Assembly: GCA_023515795.1 (NCBI GenBank)
Contig: JALGPX010000087.1
Location: 31,998-54,705, forward strand
Reading direction: 5' to 3'
DNA length: 22,708 nucleotides
Source of the DNA: Amoeboaphelidium occidentale
Lineage: Eukaryota; Aphelidiomycota; Aphelidea
Both the position numbers and the translations under genes were made by a program. This document shows, piece by piece, positions 7,995 through 16,795 of this stretch. Every line of letters starts with the position of its first letter. The stretch's first letter is position 1. Under the pieces are notes generated by a model that saw only the letters and a program-made list of their open reading frames with translations, did no database searches and was not told where the DNA came from.

Positions 7995-10172
7995 ATGACT
8001 ACGGATTCTATAAGTATTTACGAACATAAGAACAAGTTTCATTTACTACGAGTTGAGGACACTATGGACTTAGATTAAAATATGAGAGTTTATGAGAATG
8101 AGATGCCAAAGACATTTACTACGGAAGAGTTTTTGGGTATGAGTATGGTTGAGCATTCTGGAGTAGCAGTTGATGTGGGCGATTCTAGTGGCATTGGGCC
8201 AAGTGCAGGAGGAAAGAAACGGAAGGAACCAGAAGGCGGCAAAAGGTGTAAGTGTGGCAGTACGGAGCATCAGAGAATCTCCAACAAGAACTGTCCACTG
8301 AACAAGCCTAGGTTGAAACTTCAGTATCGAGATACTGAGTTGCCTGAAAAGACCGTGACGACTACAACTGGTTTGAACTCAGAATTGCGCATTGCTCCTC
8401 TAAAAGACATTATTATGGACGCTGTTGCATGCTGTAATGACATCCAAGTAGAAGTTTCACGCTTGCTGAATGGATACGTGATTTGGATGATTGAAGAGAA
8501 CAGACCCATTCTAGACTTAAGATTTAGTGATGGGATTATGAGAGAGTTCTATCAAGCAGTATGTTCCATTGATGCAGTTAAAAATCCACACCAGCATAAA
8601 GTTGTTTCAACTCCTTCTATTAATGAGTATATGGATGAGGTATACTCGAGGTGCAGGCCTGATCATTTGGCGTGGAATGATGCCACCAAATTAACGCAGC
8701 TCATTTCAAATATGGCGAAAATGCATTCCACAAACTGTCAAAACCATGTGTTCACTAATCGTTTGAAGTGGATAAAGAAATGGTTGATTTGAAAACTTGG
8801 TAAACAATTGAGAGCGTTCTTGAGTGCAGATGATTCTAACCAAGTAGTTACAGTAGCAATGAATGAAATCACACGAACAGAAGAGGACGAAGGATTCTAC
8901 GCTATTCCGCTAAACATCATTGAGGCTGTTACTCCGGAGTAACTGAATCTGATATATGATCGAATTAATCATTACTACGAAAAACTGAGAATTATTCTGA
9001 ATAATCAGCCTTTAGACGAGGACTCTCTTAAGACATCATGATGGACATACTTGAAACCGATGTCCAGGCTTTTGAAAACGTTTGTTAATAATTATAAGCA
9101 AGATGCTCAGAATCGCTTGGAGAATGGGATTCACGGGAGAGGTTTGAGATTGTTTAGTCTCACTCCCATCAGTACTTTTAAACAGAAGTTCATAATCATT
9201 GATACTGACGCTCTACATGATCTAATGACTTCTGAGAATATTGGGATTGTGGTTCCTAGAGATCAAGTGGTTTTCAGAGTTAATGCTATGGAATGGTGGC
9301 GCCGAGCATTCAACGTAGACAAACTCACTACGGCTACAAAGCGTTTTGGTTTCTCTGTCTCTACTAATGGTGTTGAGTATCATCAGCATAACATAAAACA
9401 GTTTGAGAGATCTGAGATCAATGATTGGGGTTACAACTATGAGGGAGAATTTATACCGTTGGAAATTAATGGGCAGACTCGTGTTGTTGCTTTGGACTCG
9501 GGAAGAAACTCTCTATATGTGGCTGTGTCTGGGAATACCGCTGCTGATGTTTTGGAATGTTCAAACAGTCGCTGGCAAGAGATATCAGTGACAAGATACT
9601 CTACCAAGAAGGCCAACACTTGGATAACAGCTGATCGTGACAGGCATATGGAGATTACTTTAACTCCAACACCGTGCTGTTATAATACAGATGATTACAT
9701 TACACACTTGTTGCATGTTTTGGAATATCGCGATGAGTTTCTTGGGCTCTACCGGGCCATGCGTTGGAGAAGACTTCGGTGGAAGACGCGAATTAAACGA
9801 CAGAAGGCGTATGATACTTTATATAAGGAACTTGCTGCTGGTGCTGAAGATGTTGTGATTGCTCATGGTGGTAGAGGTTTCATTCACAACTCCAGAGGAC
9901 ATCCACCCACTCCAAACAAACATCTGTTCTTGGAATTGAAACGAAGAACAAGGTGCAGGTTGGTTCCTGAATTTAGGACAAGCAAATTGTGCTCGCTGTG
10001 TGATAATGAATTGGTTCAATCCGAAGTCTGGTCGATCAAGAGTTGCAACAATAACAACTGCTGGACCCGCTGGAATCGAGATGTGAATGGAGCAAGGAAT
10101 ATCAGAAGAGTTTTCTTACACATGAATGCCAATGGTGGTGAAAAGCCGGAAGCGTTCCGTAGGGGAAACTAG
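7995..10172 (+). pseudogene. Fanzor (eukaryotic TnpB/OrfB-like RNA-guided nuclease), broken by four in-frame stops
   Basis: A single reading frame runs from the ATG at 7995 (or 8082) to the TAG at 10170 with no frameshift. It is interrupted by stops at 8076 (TAA), 8790 (TGA), 8940 (TAA) and 9039 (TGA). The N-terminal part (8082-8789) carries a zinc knuckle CKCGSTEHQRISNKNCPLN. The C-terminal open part (9051-10169, 373 codons) has the nuclease core: RuvC-I VVALDSGRNSLY (Asp codon 9495), VPEFRTSKLCSLC with a glutamate at codon 9969, zinc ribbon CxxC...CxxxxC, and RuvC-III WNRDVNGARNI (Asp codon 10080). The usual RuvC-II site reads VVIAHGG without Glu. The displaced Glu in (V)PEFRTSK is the rearrangement known for Fanzors. 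TnpB/Fanzor proteins cut DNA guided by an RNA made from the element end. As it stands, full-length protein cannot be made, so this is a young relic. Confidence 0.85.
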
Positions 10173-10290
10173 TCTGATGTTTCAACACAACTTGATCATG
10201 GTGCAGGTACTTGAGAGGATTTCCAATTGGGTAGCTGGGAAAGCCATGATCAGCGATAGCCCGAATTCGCATTAGGGCAATTTCGTGTAT
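10130..10290 (+). ncRNA. Candidate Fanzor guide (omega-type) RNA region
   Basis: TnpB/Fanzor guide RNAs are usually encoded at and beyond the 3' end of the nuclease gene. Just after the stop, TGATCATGG (10193-10201) pairs perfectly with CCATGATCA (10244-10252). Inside that stem TTTCC (10220-10224) pairs with GGAAA (10238-10242). A second hairpin follows, GCCC (10259-10262) with GGGC (10275-10278). This is much more structure than the neighbouring AT-rich spacer shows. The boundaries and the assignment as guide RNA are inference from position and pairing. Confidence 0.4.
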
Positions 10291-10447
10291 TGAGTCTTGT
10301 TGCATTAATGATCGCGCGAGTACGAATTATGTCAGTTTTTTCGTTGATCATTTTGCTTGAAAAGCACAATATATCAAACTGATTAGATTTATGAAACAGC
10401 TGACTAATAGTCAATAACACACTTAGCGTCATAATATTGTATCATAT

Positions 10448-10826
10448 TTATTCCTTTACAAGAGCCTCAACCATAACTCTATCCCTGCTAGCTGAACCTT
10501 TTCGATCTTGCAGAGTTGGTGCAAGAGGCTCACATCGAATAGCACTGCCAATAGCCAAGAAGAACCCAAAGGACAATGCGCTTCCAGTCATAATTTTAGC
10601 CAAACCCTGCACTCTCTGTCCGGCTGATAATCCTCTTACGCTATAAGTGACATTTAATCAGAATAAATCCAAAGCGCGATCACATACGTTAACATGGAAA
10701 ATCCACCGTATAATGTTCCTATACACAAACCGACAACGCTTCCAGTAACTGCGCCAGCCTACAGTATTCATTAATAGGATAAATACCACAAATATCATTT
10801 ACTTTTACACGATCCCAGCAGCTCAT
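10448..10826 (-). CDS. MGR2: Mgr2/ROMO1 family mitochondrial inner-membrane protein (three exons)
   Basis: Exons on the minus strand are 10809-10826, 10688-10758 and 10448-10640, giving 93 residues. Introns of 50 nt (GTAAAA...TGTAG) and 47 nt (GTATGT...TATAG) keep the frame. The protein starts MSCWDRAGAVTGSVVGLC, has two glycine-rich helices (about 8-28 and 46-64) and reads FFLAIGSAIRCE. These match ROMO1/Mgr2, including the two conserved cysteines (C3 and C66). In yeast Mgr2 is a lateral gatekeeper of the TIM23 import complex. A hydrophilic tail of ~27 residues follows, longer than in human ROMO1. The start codon lies 35 bp from that of the divergent RRM gene, implying a shared promoter. The stop codon overlaps an AATAAA (10447-10452). 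Confidence 0.85.
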
Positions 10827-10861
10827 TTCAATTTTTTGATATTCGTGACTTCACAGAGAAA
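10827..10861. promoter_or_regulatory. 35-bp bidirectional intergenic region between MGR2 and the CPSF6-like gene
   Basis: Only 35 bp separate the two divergent ATG codons. It is AT-rich with a T6 run. Core promoters for both genes must sit here or inside the opposing genes' first exons and introns. Confidence 0.55.
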
Positions 10862-11507
10862 ATGGATGATTTAGATTTTCTTTACGGAGCAGACCATTAC
10901 GACAATGATGTAATCCACGCAAAACCCTCTGATGCATTATAATACGTTGTAGAATGAAACCTTTCAGGAAGATCTGACCAAGGGCGCGGTTGCTACAGAT
11001 GCAACCGTCAAAGGCATAATATCAGACATGTACACATCGAAAGCACTTTATATAACAGACCTGGACTGGGTAAATTTAATCATTGCTTCCGTATGATGAT
11101 GAATAACCTTTGGCTAAGTGGACCTCTGATTTGGATCTGTTAAACATCAGCAAGGAAATCAAGATGGAAAGCGCAGTGAAATCTCTGGAATTTCTCACAA
11201 GCACATTGAATGGTCGATCATTGGGCGTGGCCTATGTGGAATTTGAGAATCCTGAACAGGCAAAGCTGTATATGGAACAATTAAGGAAAACGTAACAGTC
11301 GATCAAATGATATGAAGCTAACAGTAAGACCACAAATAGGAGCGCGCGCTAAAGTGCACCACGTCCACCCTGATCAAGTCGGAATACCCTTTCAGTCGAT
11401 ACCAAAAGGTTTTACTTGCAAGAGATCAGACTAATGTGTTATTAGATCCCAAAGGTGTTGTGGTAGTAAATGAGAAAATTGAGAAGATGTTTCAAAGCAA
11501 CAAGTAA
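10862..11507 (+). CDS. CPSF6/CFIm68-like single-RRM protein, with two apparent frameshifts at A4 runs
   Basis: Exons are 10862-10909, 10968-11069 and 11119-11507, with introns of 58 and 49 nt. The spliced RRM reads KALYITDLDW (RNP2) joined to WTSDLDLL, then LNGRSLGVAYVEF (RNP1). The WW at the exon joint and the following T-x-D match the CPSF6/CPSF7 RRM (NLTWWTTDEDL), which acts in pre-mRNA 3' cleavage and polyadenylation. The frame breaks at 11287-11290 and again at 11404-11407, both AAAA. Reading AAA at each gives one continuous protein of about 178 residues ending EKIEKMFQSNK at the TAA 11505. As printed the ORF stops at 11293. Sequencing error, a decaying gene, or ultra-short introns (31 and 28 nt) are all possible. 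Error or decay is favoured because the alternative introns would delete part of RRM helix 2. An AATAAA lies at 11522-11527. Confidence 0.7.
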
Positions 11508-11675
11508 TTTCTTATGGAAGTAATAAAATTTCAGTCTTTAAGGACCTCATAATTTTCCCTTTCGATCGTCGTCATAAATCAGCAAAGTTGTTTGGAAACA
11601 ATTTTCTAGCGAGCTTTTTGTTTCAGCTCTTCATTTCATAATTTGCACTGCACTTAGTTAATAGACACAAAGGAC

Positions 11676-13009
11676 ATGTTGGTAAAATCTAAATCACTTT
11701 CTTCAGTCGCATTGCAGTCTTCTTCTTCTGGTTCTACTTCTAAAAGGCATAAGAAACTCAAGGAACAACAAGAGGATTCGAGGGATGATCATAGAAATCC
11801 CATGGGACAAATGGAAAGAGCTGACTCTGAGCCATTCATAGCTGATCATGACGGTCGATCTGGTTCTCCAAAGCCTATTAAGATGAGAAGGAGAATCGAC
11901 GGTGGTTATGTTTTGGTTGAGAACTTGTTGCCTGGGCTCTACTGGCATGAGGTTAAGGATTTCATGAAGTTGGCAGGGGATGTTATTTTTGTTGATATGG
12001 TAGATTCTGATGATGGGAGATGCAGGTTGGCTTTTCTTTTAGTTTTAGTTTATATTGTAACTGTTCAGGGGCACCGCAGTCGTTAAGTTTCGTAGCCGAG
12101 ACGATGCAACAAACGCTGTCGAGAAATTAGACGGCATCATTTTCAGAGGGCAAAAGCTTCAGGTCTCACATCACCAATTGAAAAAGGTAACCGCAGAGCT
12201 GAACATGGATTTGTATTTGGGCCGTCAATTGTTGGTCAAGAACTTGAGTTTGAGTGTTTCATGGTATGTTGCTTGTTTTAATGAGGGGTTTTATTTCTGT
12301 GTGTTTTTAGGCAAGATCTAAGGAATTTGTTTGAGCAGTGCGGTGTTATTGATAAGACATTTGTGTTTCGTGATGAGAATGGTCGATCTCGTGGTGTTGG
12401 TATTGTCTGTTTTGATAAGAAGGAAGATATGATGGCAGCTTACGATCATTTCCAGAGTTACGAACTTAATGGGAGCAAAATTGTTCTTGAAGAGGTTTCA
12501 TATTATTTTAAAGTTCATATGGCTAAACAGTTTCATAGGATTTTGATATTGAACCTTTAAAAGCATGGCAAAGAGTCAGGAATCCACATCCTTCTCAGGT
12601 TTCACTTGATGGTTCATCGCCTAGTCTTTCACATCCACCGCCACCTCCTCCTCCGCCTTCTCAACAAGGCTCTCAAAGACAGCGATACACTCCATACGAG
12701 CGACAGCATCATCGCTCTCGAAATGTTTCATCTGCTCCGAGTGGGATTGAACGTCGAAGGTTTGTAGCTCCTGAAGCTTATTATGAGTATCCACCTGTAC
12801 CTTCTATGTATCCTGGCGAATACATGCCACATCCTTATGCTCCGCGAATGAGATATGCACCACCGCCTCCTCCACCACCAGGTACTTCAATGGGTTCTCC
12901 AGGTCAAGCTTATCAACAAGGAATGCCTCCACCACCACCGCCTCCACCTCATATGGATCCTTATTACTATGACAGGTATTATGAGGATATGTATTATGGT
13001 TACTATTGA
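11676..13009 (+). CDS. Two-RRM hnRNP-like RNA-binding protein with Pro/Tyr-rich tail (four exons)
   Basis: Exons are 11676-12025, 12069-12263, 12311-12494 and 12539-13009, with introns of 43, 47 and 44 nt (branch-like GGCTAAAC in the third). All joins keep frame and give 399 residues. A Ser/Lys-rich N-terminus is followed by RRM1 (~78-150; YVLVENLL as RNP2, RGTAVVKF as RNP1) and RRM2 (~170-243; LLVKNLSLSVSWQDLRNLF as RNP2 and helix, RSRGVGIVCF as RNP1). The last ~155 residues hold polyproline runs and a Tyr-rich end (YYYDRYYEDMYYGYY), a low-complexity type common in mRNP proteins. The SWQDLRNLF helix recalls Gbp2/Hrb1 hnRNP-M-type RRMs that load on poly(A) RNA, but orthology is not certain. 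An AATAAA at 13092-13097 is the likely poly(A) signal. Confidence 0.85.
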
Positions 13010-13091
13010 TTATTCATGGGATAATCTTTGTGGCACATCTTTTGTACGTAATTCAGTGATTTTCGATTAAGGTTTTCATTCATGTATTCAA

Positions 13092-13097
13092 AATAAA
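13092..13097 (+). terminator. AATAAA poly(A) signal of the two-RRM gene
   Basis: A canonical hexamer lies 82 bp after the stop codon in AT-rich DNA. The rest of 13010-13301 holds only the leader and promoter of EAF7, with nothing else recognisable. Confidence 0.5.
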
Positions 13098-13301
13098 AAT
13101 TTCTTCTTTATGTGGTATCAAGGGTGTAGTTCAAAATTGGGAACTGAGACGAGAAGGATCATTGCTTCTAATGTACTATCTGAAGGGTTCCAGCAAGATC
13201 CGAATTAAAACAGAACTGATAAATAATAGATACGATACTTCCGTATGCATTCCATGAAACTCAACATCTTTACTATCTCACTCGTCCTTTTTGTACCAGA
13301 G

Positions 13302-14173
13302 ATGATATTTGATTGGAGTCCGGAACAAGATTTACTCTTGATGGAATGCATGGATGGTTTGAAACCAACAGGTGCCTTTGATATTTTTAAAATGCTGATG
13401 CCATTTAATTGCAGGCGTTCATAGGCACTTTCGAATGGTCAGCATTACAAAGAAGTTCAACGAAAAGAGCGAAACTAAAGTGACACCTTTGGATATTTGG
13501 AAGCATTTAAATACTCTGTGGGACATGGCGGAAGTAGAGCGGCTGGTAAATCATTTGGATTTCTTTGTATGGCTTATTTCTACAGGAGGGCTTGGATATA
13601 AAAACGCTGGGATTTCAGTGTCTTAATGAATATTGGGAATTCGCTTTGAATCCAATTGAGGAATTTGACGGAATGGTTAAAGAGATACCACAAGAACAAG
13701 AAGAAACAACTACGGCAGAGCCACAAAAGGAAGCAGAAGCTCCAACGGAGGCAGTTCCAGTTTCATCAGAATCCAAATCAACAACTGCAAAGACTCGACG
13801 TCAAGCAGCGCGAAGAGCAAGTTCACGATTAAATGTCAACACAAGCGGTGTGGACGTAACTGGTGCCTCAGCTAAGAGCTCGGCTGTTGAAGACACAGGT
13901 TCACAAAATGAAGTGGAATACGCCTCAGAAGCATCATTAGCTTCGCATATCGACACTCACCAAGATGATGAAGACAGGGGCAGCTCAACAGGAAACATAA
14001 AGCGACAGAGATCACTGAGGCGAACGTCATCTCGGGAAGTCTCACCCGTTTCAAAGGAACCTCCTCCAGAACCTGCTTCATCACCAGCAAGAGCAACGAG
14101 ATCTGGAAGCACGAGAAAGGACCAAGGCAGCGGGTCATCTAATACTAAGAAGAAACGCAAATCTAATTTATAA
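13302..14173 (+). CDS. EAF7: Eaf7/MRGBP (CT20 family) subunit of the NuA4 histone acetyltransferase
   Basis: Exons are 13302-13371, 13415-13545 and 13586-14173, giving 262 residues with introns of 43 and 40 nt. The N-terminal ~75 residues are diagnostic: FDWSPEQDLLLMECMDGLKP, then GVHRHFRMVSITKKF, then TPLDIWKHLNTLWDM. They parallel MRGBP's WSPE-EVALF / KPVGVNKHFHM / IW-HLSTMYDM. The remainder is a low-complexity tail with acidic, Ser/Thr and basic blocks and a KKKRKSNL end. Eaf7 works with Eaf3/MRG15 in NuA4 and in the TINTIN submodule. A second acceptor at 13615 (TTTCAG) would remove 10 residues. The chosen one (CTACAG, 13585) is closer to the other intron sizes and has a CTTAT branch. An in-frame upstream ATG at 13254 would add 16 hydrophobic residues, unlike the family. 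The stop shares TTATAA with CDC123. Confidence 0.85.
14168..14173. other. Shared palindromic stop TTATAA of convergent EAF7 and CDC123
   Basis: The six bases TTATAA are read as TTA-TAA on the plus strand (last sense codon and stop of EAF7) and identically on the minus strand for CDC123. Both coding regions therefore overlap by six bases, and each 3' UTR lies antisense inside the other gene. Confidence 0.85.
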
Positions 14174-15145
14174 ATTTAATTCTGCCTTTTCCAACTCCTC
14201 ATAAAAATCTCTAGCAAATTCCTGCAATGTTCTGCCCTCCGACAAAAGCGTTGCCTCCAGTGGCATTCTGTTCATGGAATATTTTGGCATTGATGTCCCT
14301 CTTATGTCTTCTTGACACAAAACAATTCTAAAATCAAGTTGATCATCCTCATTAATGCATTCTAATTCGTCCCACGTAAACAAACAAGTTTCTGTGTATT
14401 CTACCCAAGGATTAAAGTCGATAAGAACTATTGAACTTTTTAAAGAATTGAATTCTAAATCCTTGACCCAGACATCAAACACGAAATTATTCTCTGTGAA
14501 TTTGCCCTTAATGAACTGGTTGAAGAATTCTACAAGGTTTTCTTTGATATCGCTGGCCTTGTGTAACAGAAACGAATAAAAGTTGAAAATATCCCTCTGA
14601 CAGCAAGCGACGAGTGAGCCATTCTTTACAAAACATCGAAACTCCGTTGAAGGGAGAATATGCTCCCACTTTTTCAATACCAAATGGAACTGATGATCGT
14701 CGGAGCTCTGGGTAAGGTCGTGCGTAACAAAATCTGAACTCTTAAGTAACAGCAGAATATCGTTTGGCTTTGAGCATTTCAGCGTACCGTCAAATGTCAT
14801 GAAGGCAGCGTCCTGTGGTGCAGACCAGTCCAACTTTGGAAATACAGCGCAATCCAATTCTTCAATAGCGTCACTAACGCGACTGTGGAAATCAGGATAC
14901 CACGGATATTCTTCTTGTGGAGCCGCTTGCTCTTCACTTTCGTCCTCATTGTCTGTGTCGTCGTAATCGCTGTCAGGCATTCGTTCATAAGGCAAGTCTG
15001 AACCATTTAAATCGCTTGGAAGGATGATGCCATCGGATAAAATGTACTCCACGATTTCCTTTTGCAGAGGGATAGATTTCGTTGGGATGGTTATGTCTTT
15101 GAACTGTTTGTACCAATTCACCGTGCTAAAAGCTTTTCGATCCAT
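14168..15145 (-). CDS. CDC123: Cdc123 (D123 family), eIF2 complex assembly factor, ATP-grasp fold
   Basis: This is a 325-residue protein, no intron, from the ATG at 15145 (MDRKAFSTVNWYKQF). The open frame extends upstream into the transporter gene but without conserved sequence. Conserved blocks in order are an acidic insert at ~58-80, PKLDWSAPQDA (103-113), KSSDFVTHDL (135-144), WEHILPSTEFRCFV (160-173), CCQRD (181-185), FVFDVWV (221-227) and LIDFNPW (241-247). The EFR, QRD and DFNPW motifs are the nucleotide and metal-binding positions of the Cdc123 ATP-grasp fold. In yeast Cdc123 binds eIF2-gamma and promotes assembly of the eIF2 heterotrimer, so it links translation initiation to cell cycle entry. 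It lies 37 bp downstream of the transporter stop and ends in a 6-bp overlap with EAF7. Confidence 0.93.
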   Translation of the reverse strand: MDRKAFSTVNWYKQFKDITIPTKSIPLQKEIVEYILSDGIILPSDLNGSDLPYERMPDSDYDDTDNEDESEEQAAPQEEYPWYPDFHSRVSDAIEELDCAVFPKLDWSAPQDAAFMTFDGTLKCSKPNDILLLLKSSDFVTHDLTQSSDDHQFHLVLKKWEHILPSTEFRCFVKNGSLVACCQRDIFNFYSFLLHKASDIKENLVEFFNQFIKGKFTENNFVFDVWVKDLEFNSLKSSIVLIDFNPWVEYTETCLFTWDELECINEDDQLDFRIVLCQEDIRGTSMPKYSMNRMPLEATLLSEGRTLQEFARDFYEELEKAELNL

Positions 15146-15182
15146 TTGATGTTCAGCAAAAAAAGATGAACGAGGGATTAAT

Positions 15183-16764
15183 CTATTCTTCAGATTCTGG
15201 TTTCTCCTCATAGAGTAATGGCTTTGTATCTTCATTATCTTCTCCATTAGTTATATCACGGCTAGCTTCAAGAGCATCACGTTCTAGCTTCAAGAGATAG
15301 AATGGGAACGTTGATGCAAGCATCAATGTCCCGATGGTCATTCCAAGGTTTATCACAAAGTATCCTTCATAAATATTCTTAGCGCCGAACTTCAATAATT
15401 GCTGGAAAAGATTAATGCTTCCAGCTATTAACATCACTAATCCATAAACTTTTCCAAATGTTTTCACGCCAAATGTGTGCAAACAGAACTCATTTGCTGC
15501 AGAGTAAATTAGAGGGCGCATTATGACAAATATCATAATTGAAACATATTGTAGATTCAGAACAGGGACCAGCGATAGAACTCCGAACAATAGCAGAAGA
15601 ACATTAATGAGCATAAAAGTTATTCCGAATGATAAATAATCCAATAGATAAACAGAAGGAGGAACTGATAAAAGGCCACCAATAGGAAGCATTATGTTGA
15701 AGAATGTGCGCATACGCTCTGTTCCGTCCTTATCATTATCACTAGAAGTCCTACTCACTATTTCAGTCAGCTGCTCCGAAACTGTCTCAATGTAGAAATT
15801 CAGTCTAAGCATAGCTAAGCATATGAAAGTCGTGAGCAGTATAAACGATGGAGTGAAAAGCTGTCTCACAAAACTCAAGTCTTTCACATATGCAAATGCT
15901 TTCCTGTCTTGGCGAATCAAATTCTTGTCGCCAGCATTTGAACCAGAATCCTCTAGATTATCAATAAGATCTTGGCTCTCTGTCTCTTCTCCTACACGTC
16001 TATACGGTGACATTGGAATCATAATGAGAGCGAATATAGCGGCCAAGACGGGAACTAATGTGTAGCATAGAAACAGCCAGAATATGTCGATTTGACCTTG
16101 TGACTCTTTGTATAACAAGCCGAAGAAAAAGAATATCAAAGAAGAAGTATCGAACGCTGCAGTTAGAACAGATACCACTAGGCCACCGTGTTTTGGAAAC
16201 AACGCAGAGAAGTTCAAGGCACTAATGAACATGAAGGGGCCACCGACACCAATTAGAGTGTAGGCAGCAACGTAAAGATCCAGTTGTAGTTTCCAAGATA
16301 GCGCCATACCTAAAGTACCCAAAGAGAACAGTAAACAACCGGTAAATGCAGCAATCTTTGGTCCAAAGTGATCAAGAATGCTTCCAATGGGCAATGCCGC
16401 AATATTTGTGGCAGCCACAGTAACTGAGAACAGGAATCCAAATTTCAATTCTCTTTCATTGCATGCGGTGCCATTATCTGTTGAGCTATCAGAAGGCGGC
16501 GGGCACACATCCTTATACACTCCAGATGGAATCAAGATCTCCTGCTTTAATGCTACGATATGTTTAGTTCAAGAACGCGTCTAAAGTACCTGAATATCCA
16601 AACACAATCCCTGCCATAAGAAAGCAAAAGAGTGTCGCTAATGACACTAACGCGACTCTGTGGCATAGCGAAAGGCTTGTCATGTTTTTGTGATTGAGAA
16701 AAGGAATCTGTGCCACCATTACCTCCAAAGAACGCAAAACAAATGAAGTCCTTCTCAAAATCAT
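15183..16764 (-). CDS. Major facilitator transporter, SLC43/Fmp42-like (two exons)
   Basis: Exons are 16590-16764 and 15183-16552, giving 514 residues. A 37-nt intron (GTACTT...CTAAAC...GTAG) joins GIVFGYS to ALKQEILIPSGVYKDVCP. That junction reproduces the helix-1/loop signature of the LAT3/LAT4 (SLC43) and yeast Fmp42 group (FG-ALKPVLI-EGVY-DLC). About twelve hydrophobic helices are visible, with GSILDHFGPKIAAFTG as the MFS helix 2-3 loop motif. A long hydrophilic central loop (~235-270) and an acidic C-terminus (EEKPESEE) follow. SLC43 members move neutral amino acids across the plasma membrane. The substrate here is not deducible. The start lies 31 bp after VPS53, so M16 or M28 are alternative starts. 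Confidence 0.88.
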
Positions 16765-16795
16765 ACTCTAGAACATGAGAAGTTCTCGTTTTATT

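Noticed and set aside
8076-9041. Stop-codon reassignment or selenocysteine-like readthrough in the Fanzor
   Set aside because: All other genes in the window end normally at TAA/TAG/TGA, and two different stop codons interrupt the Fanzor, so decay is simpler.
8790-9041. Introns hiding the Fanzor stops
   Set aside because: No GT...AG pair spans the stops in frame with a plausible branch site, and the residues between the stops read as normal protein.
13254-13301. Signal-peptide-like N-terminal extension of EAF7
   Set aside because: The in-frame upstream ATG would add 16 hydrophobic residues to a nuclear protein whose family begins close to the WSPE motif; it is probably leader.
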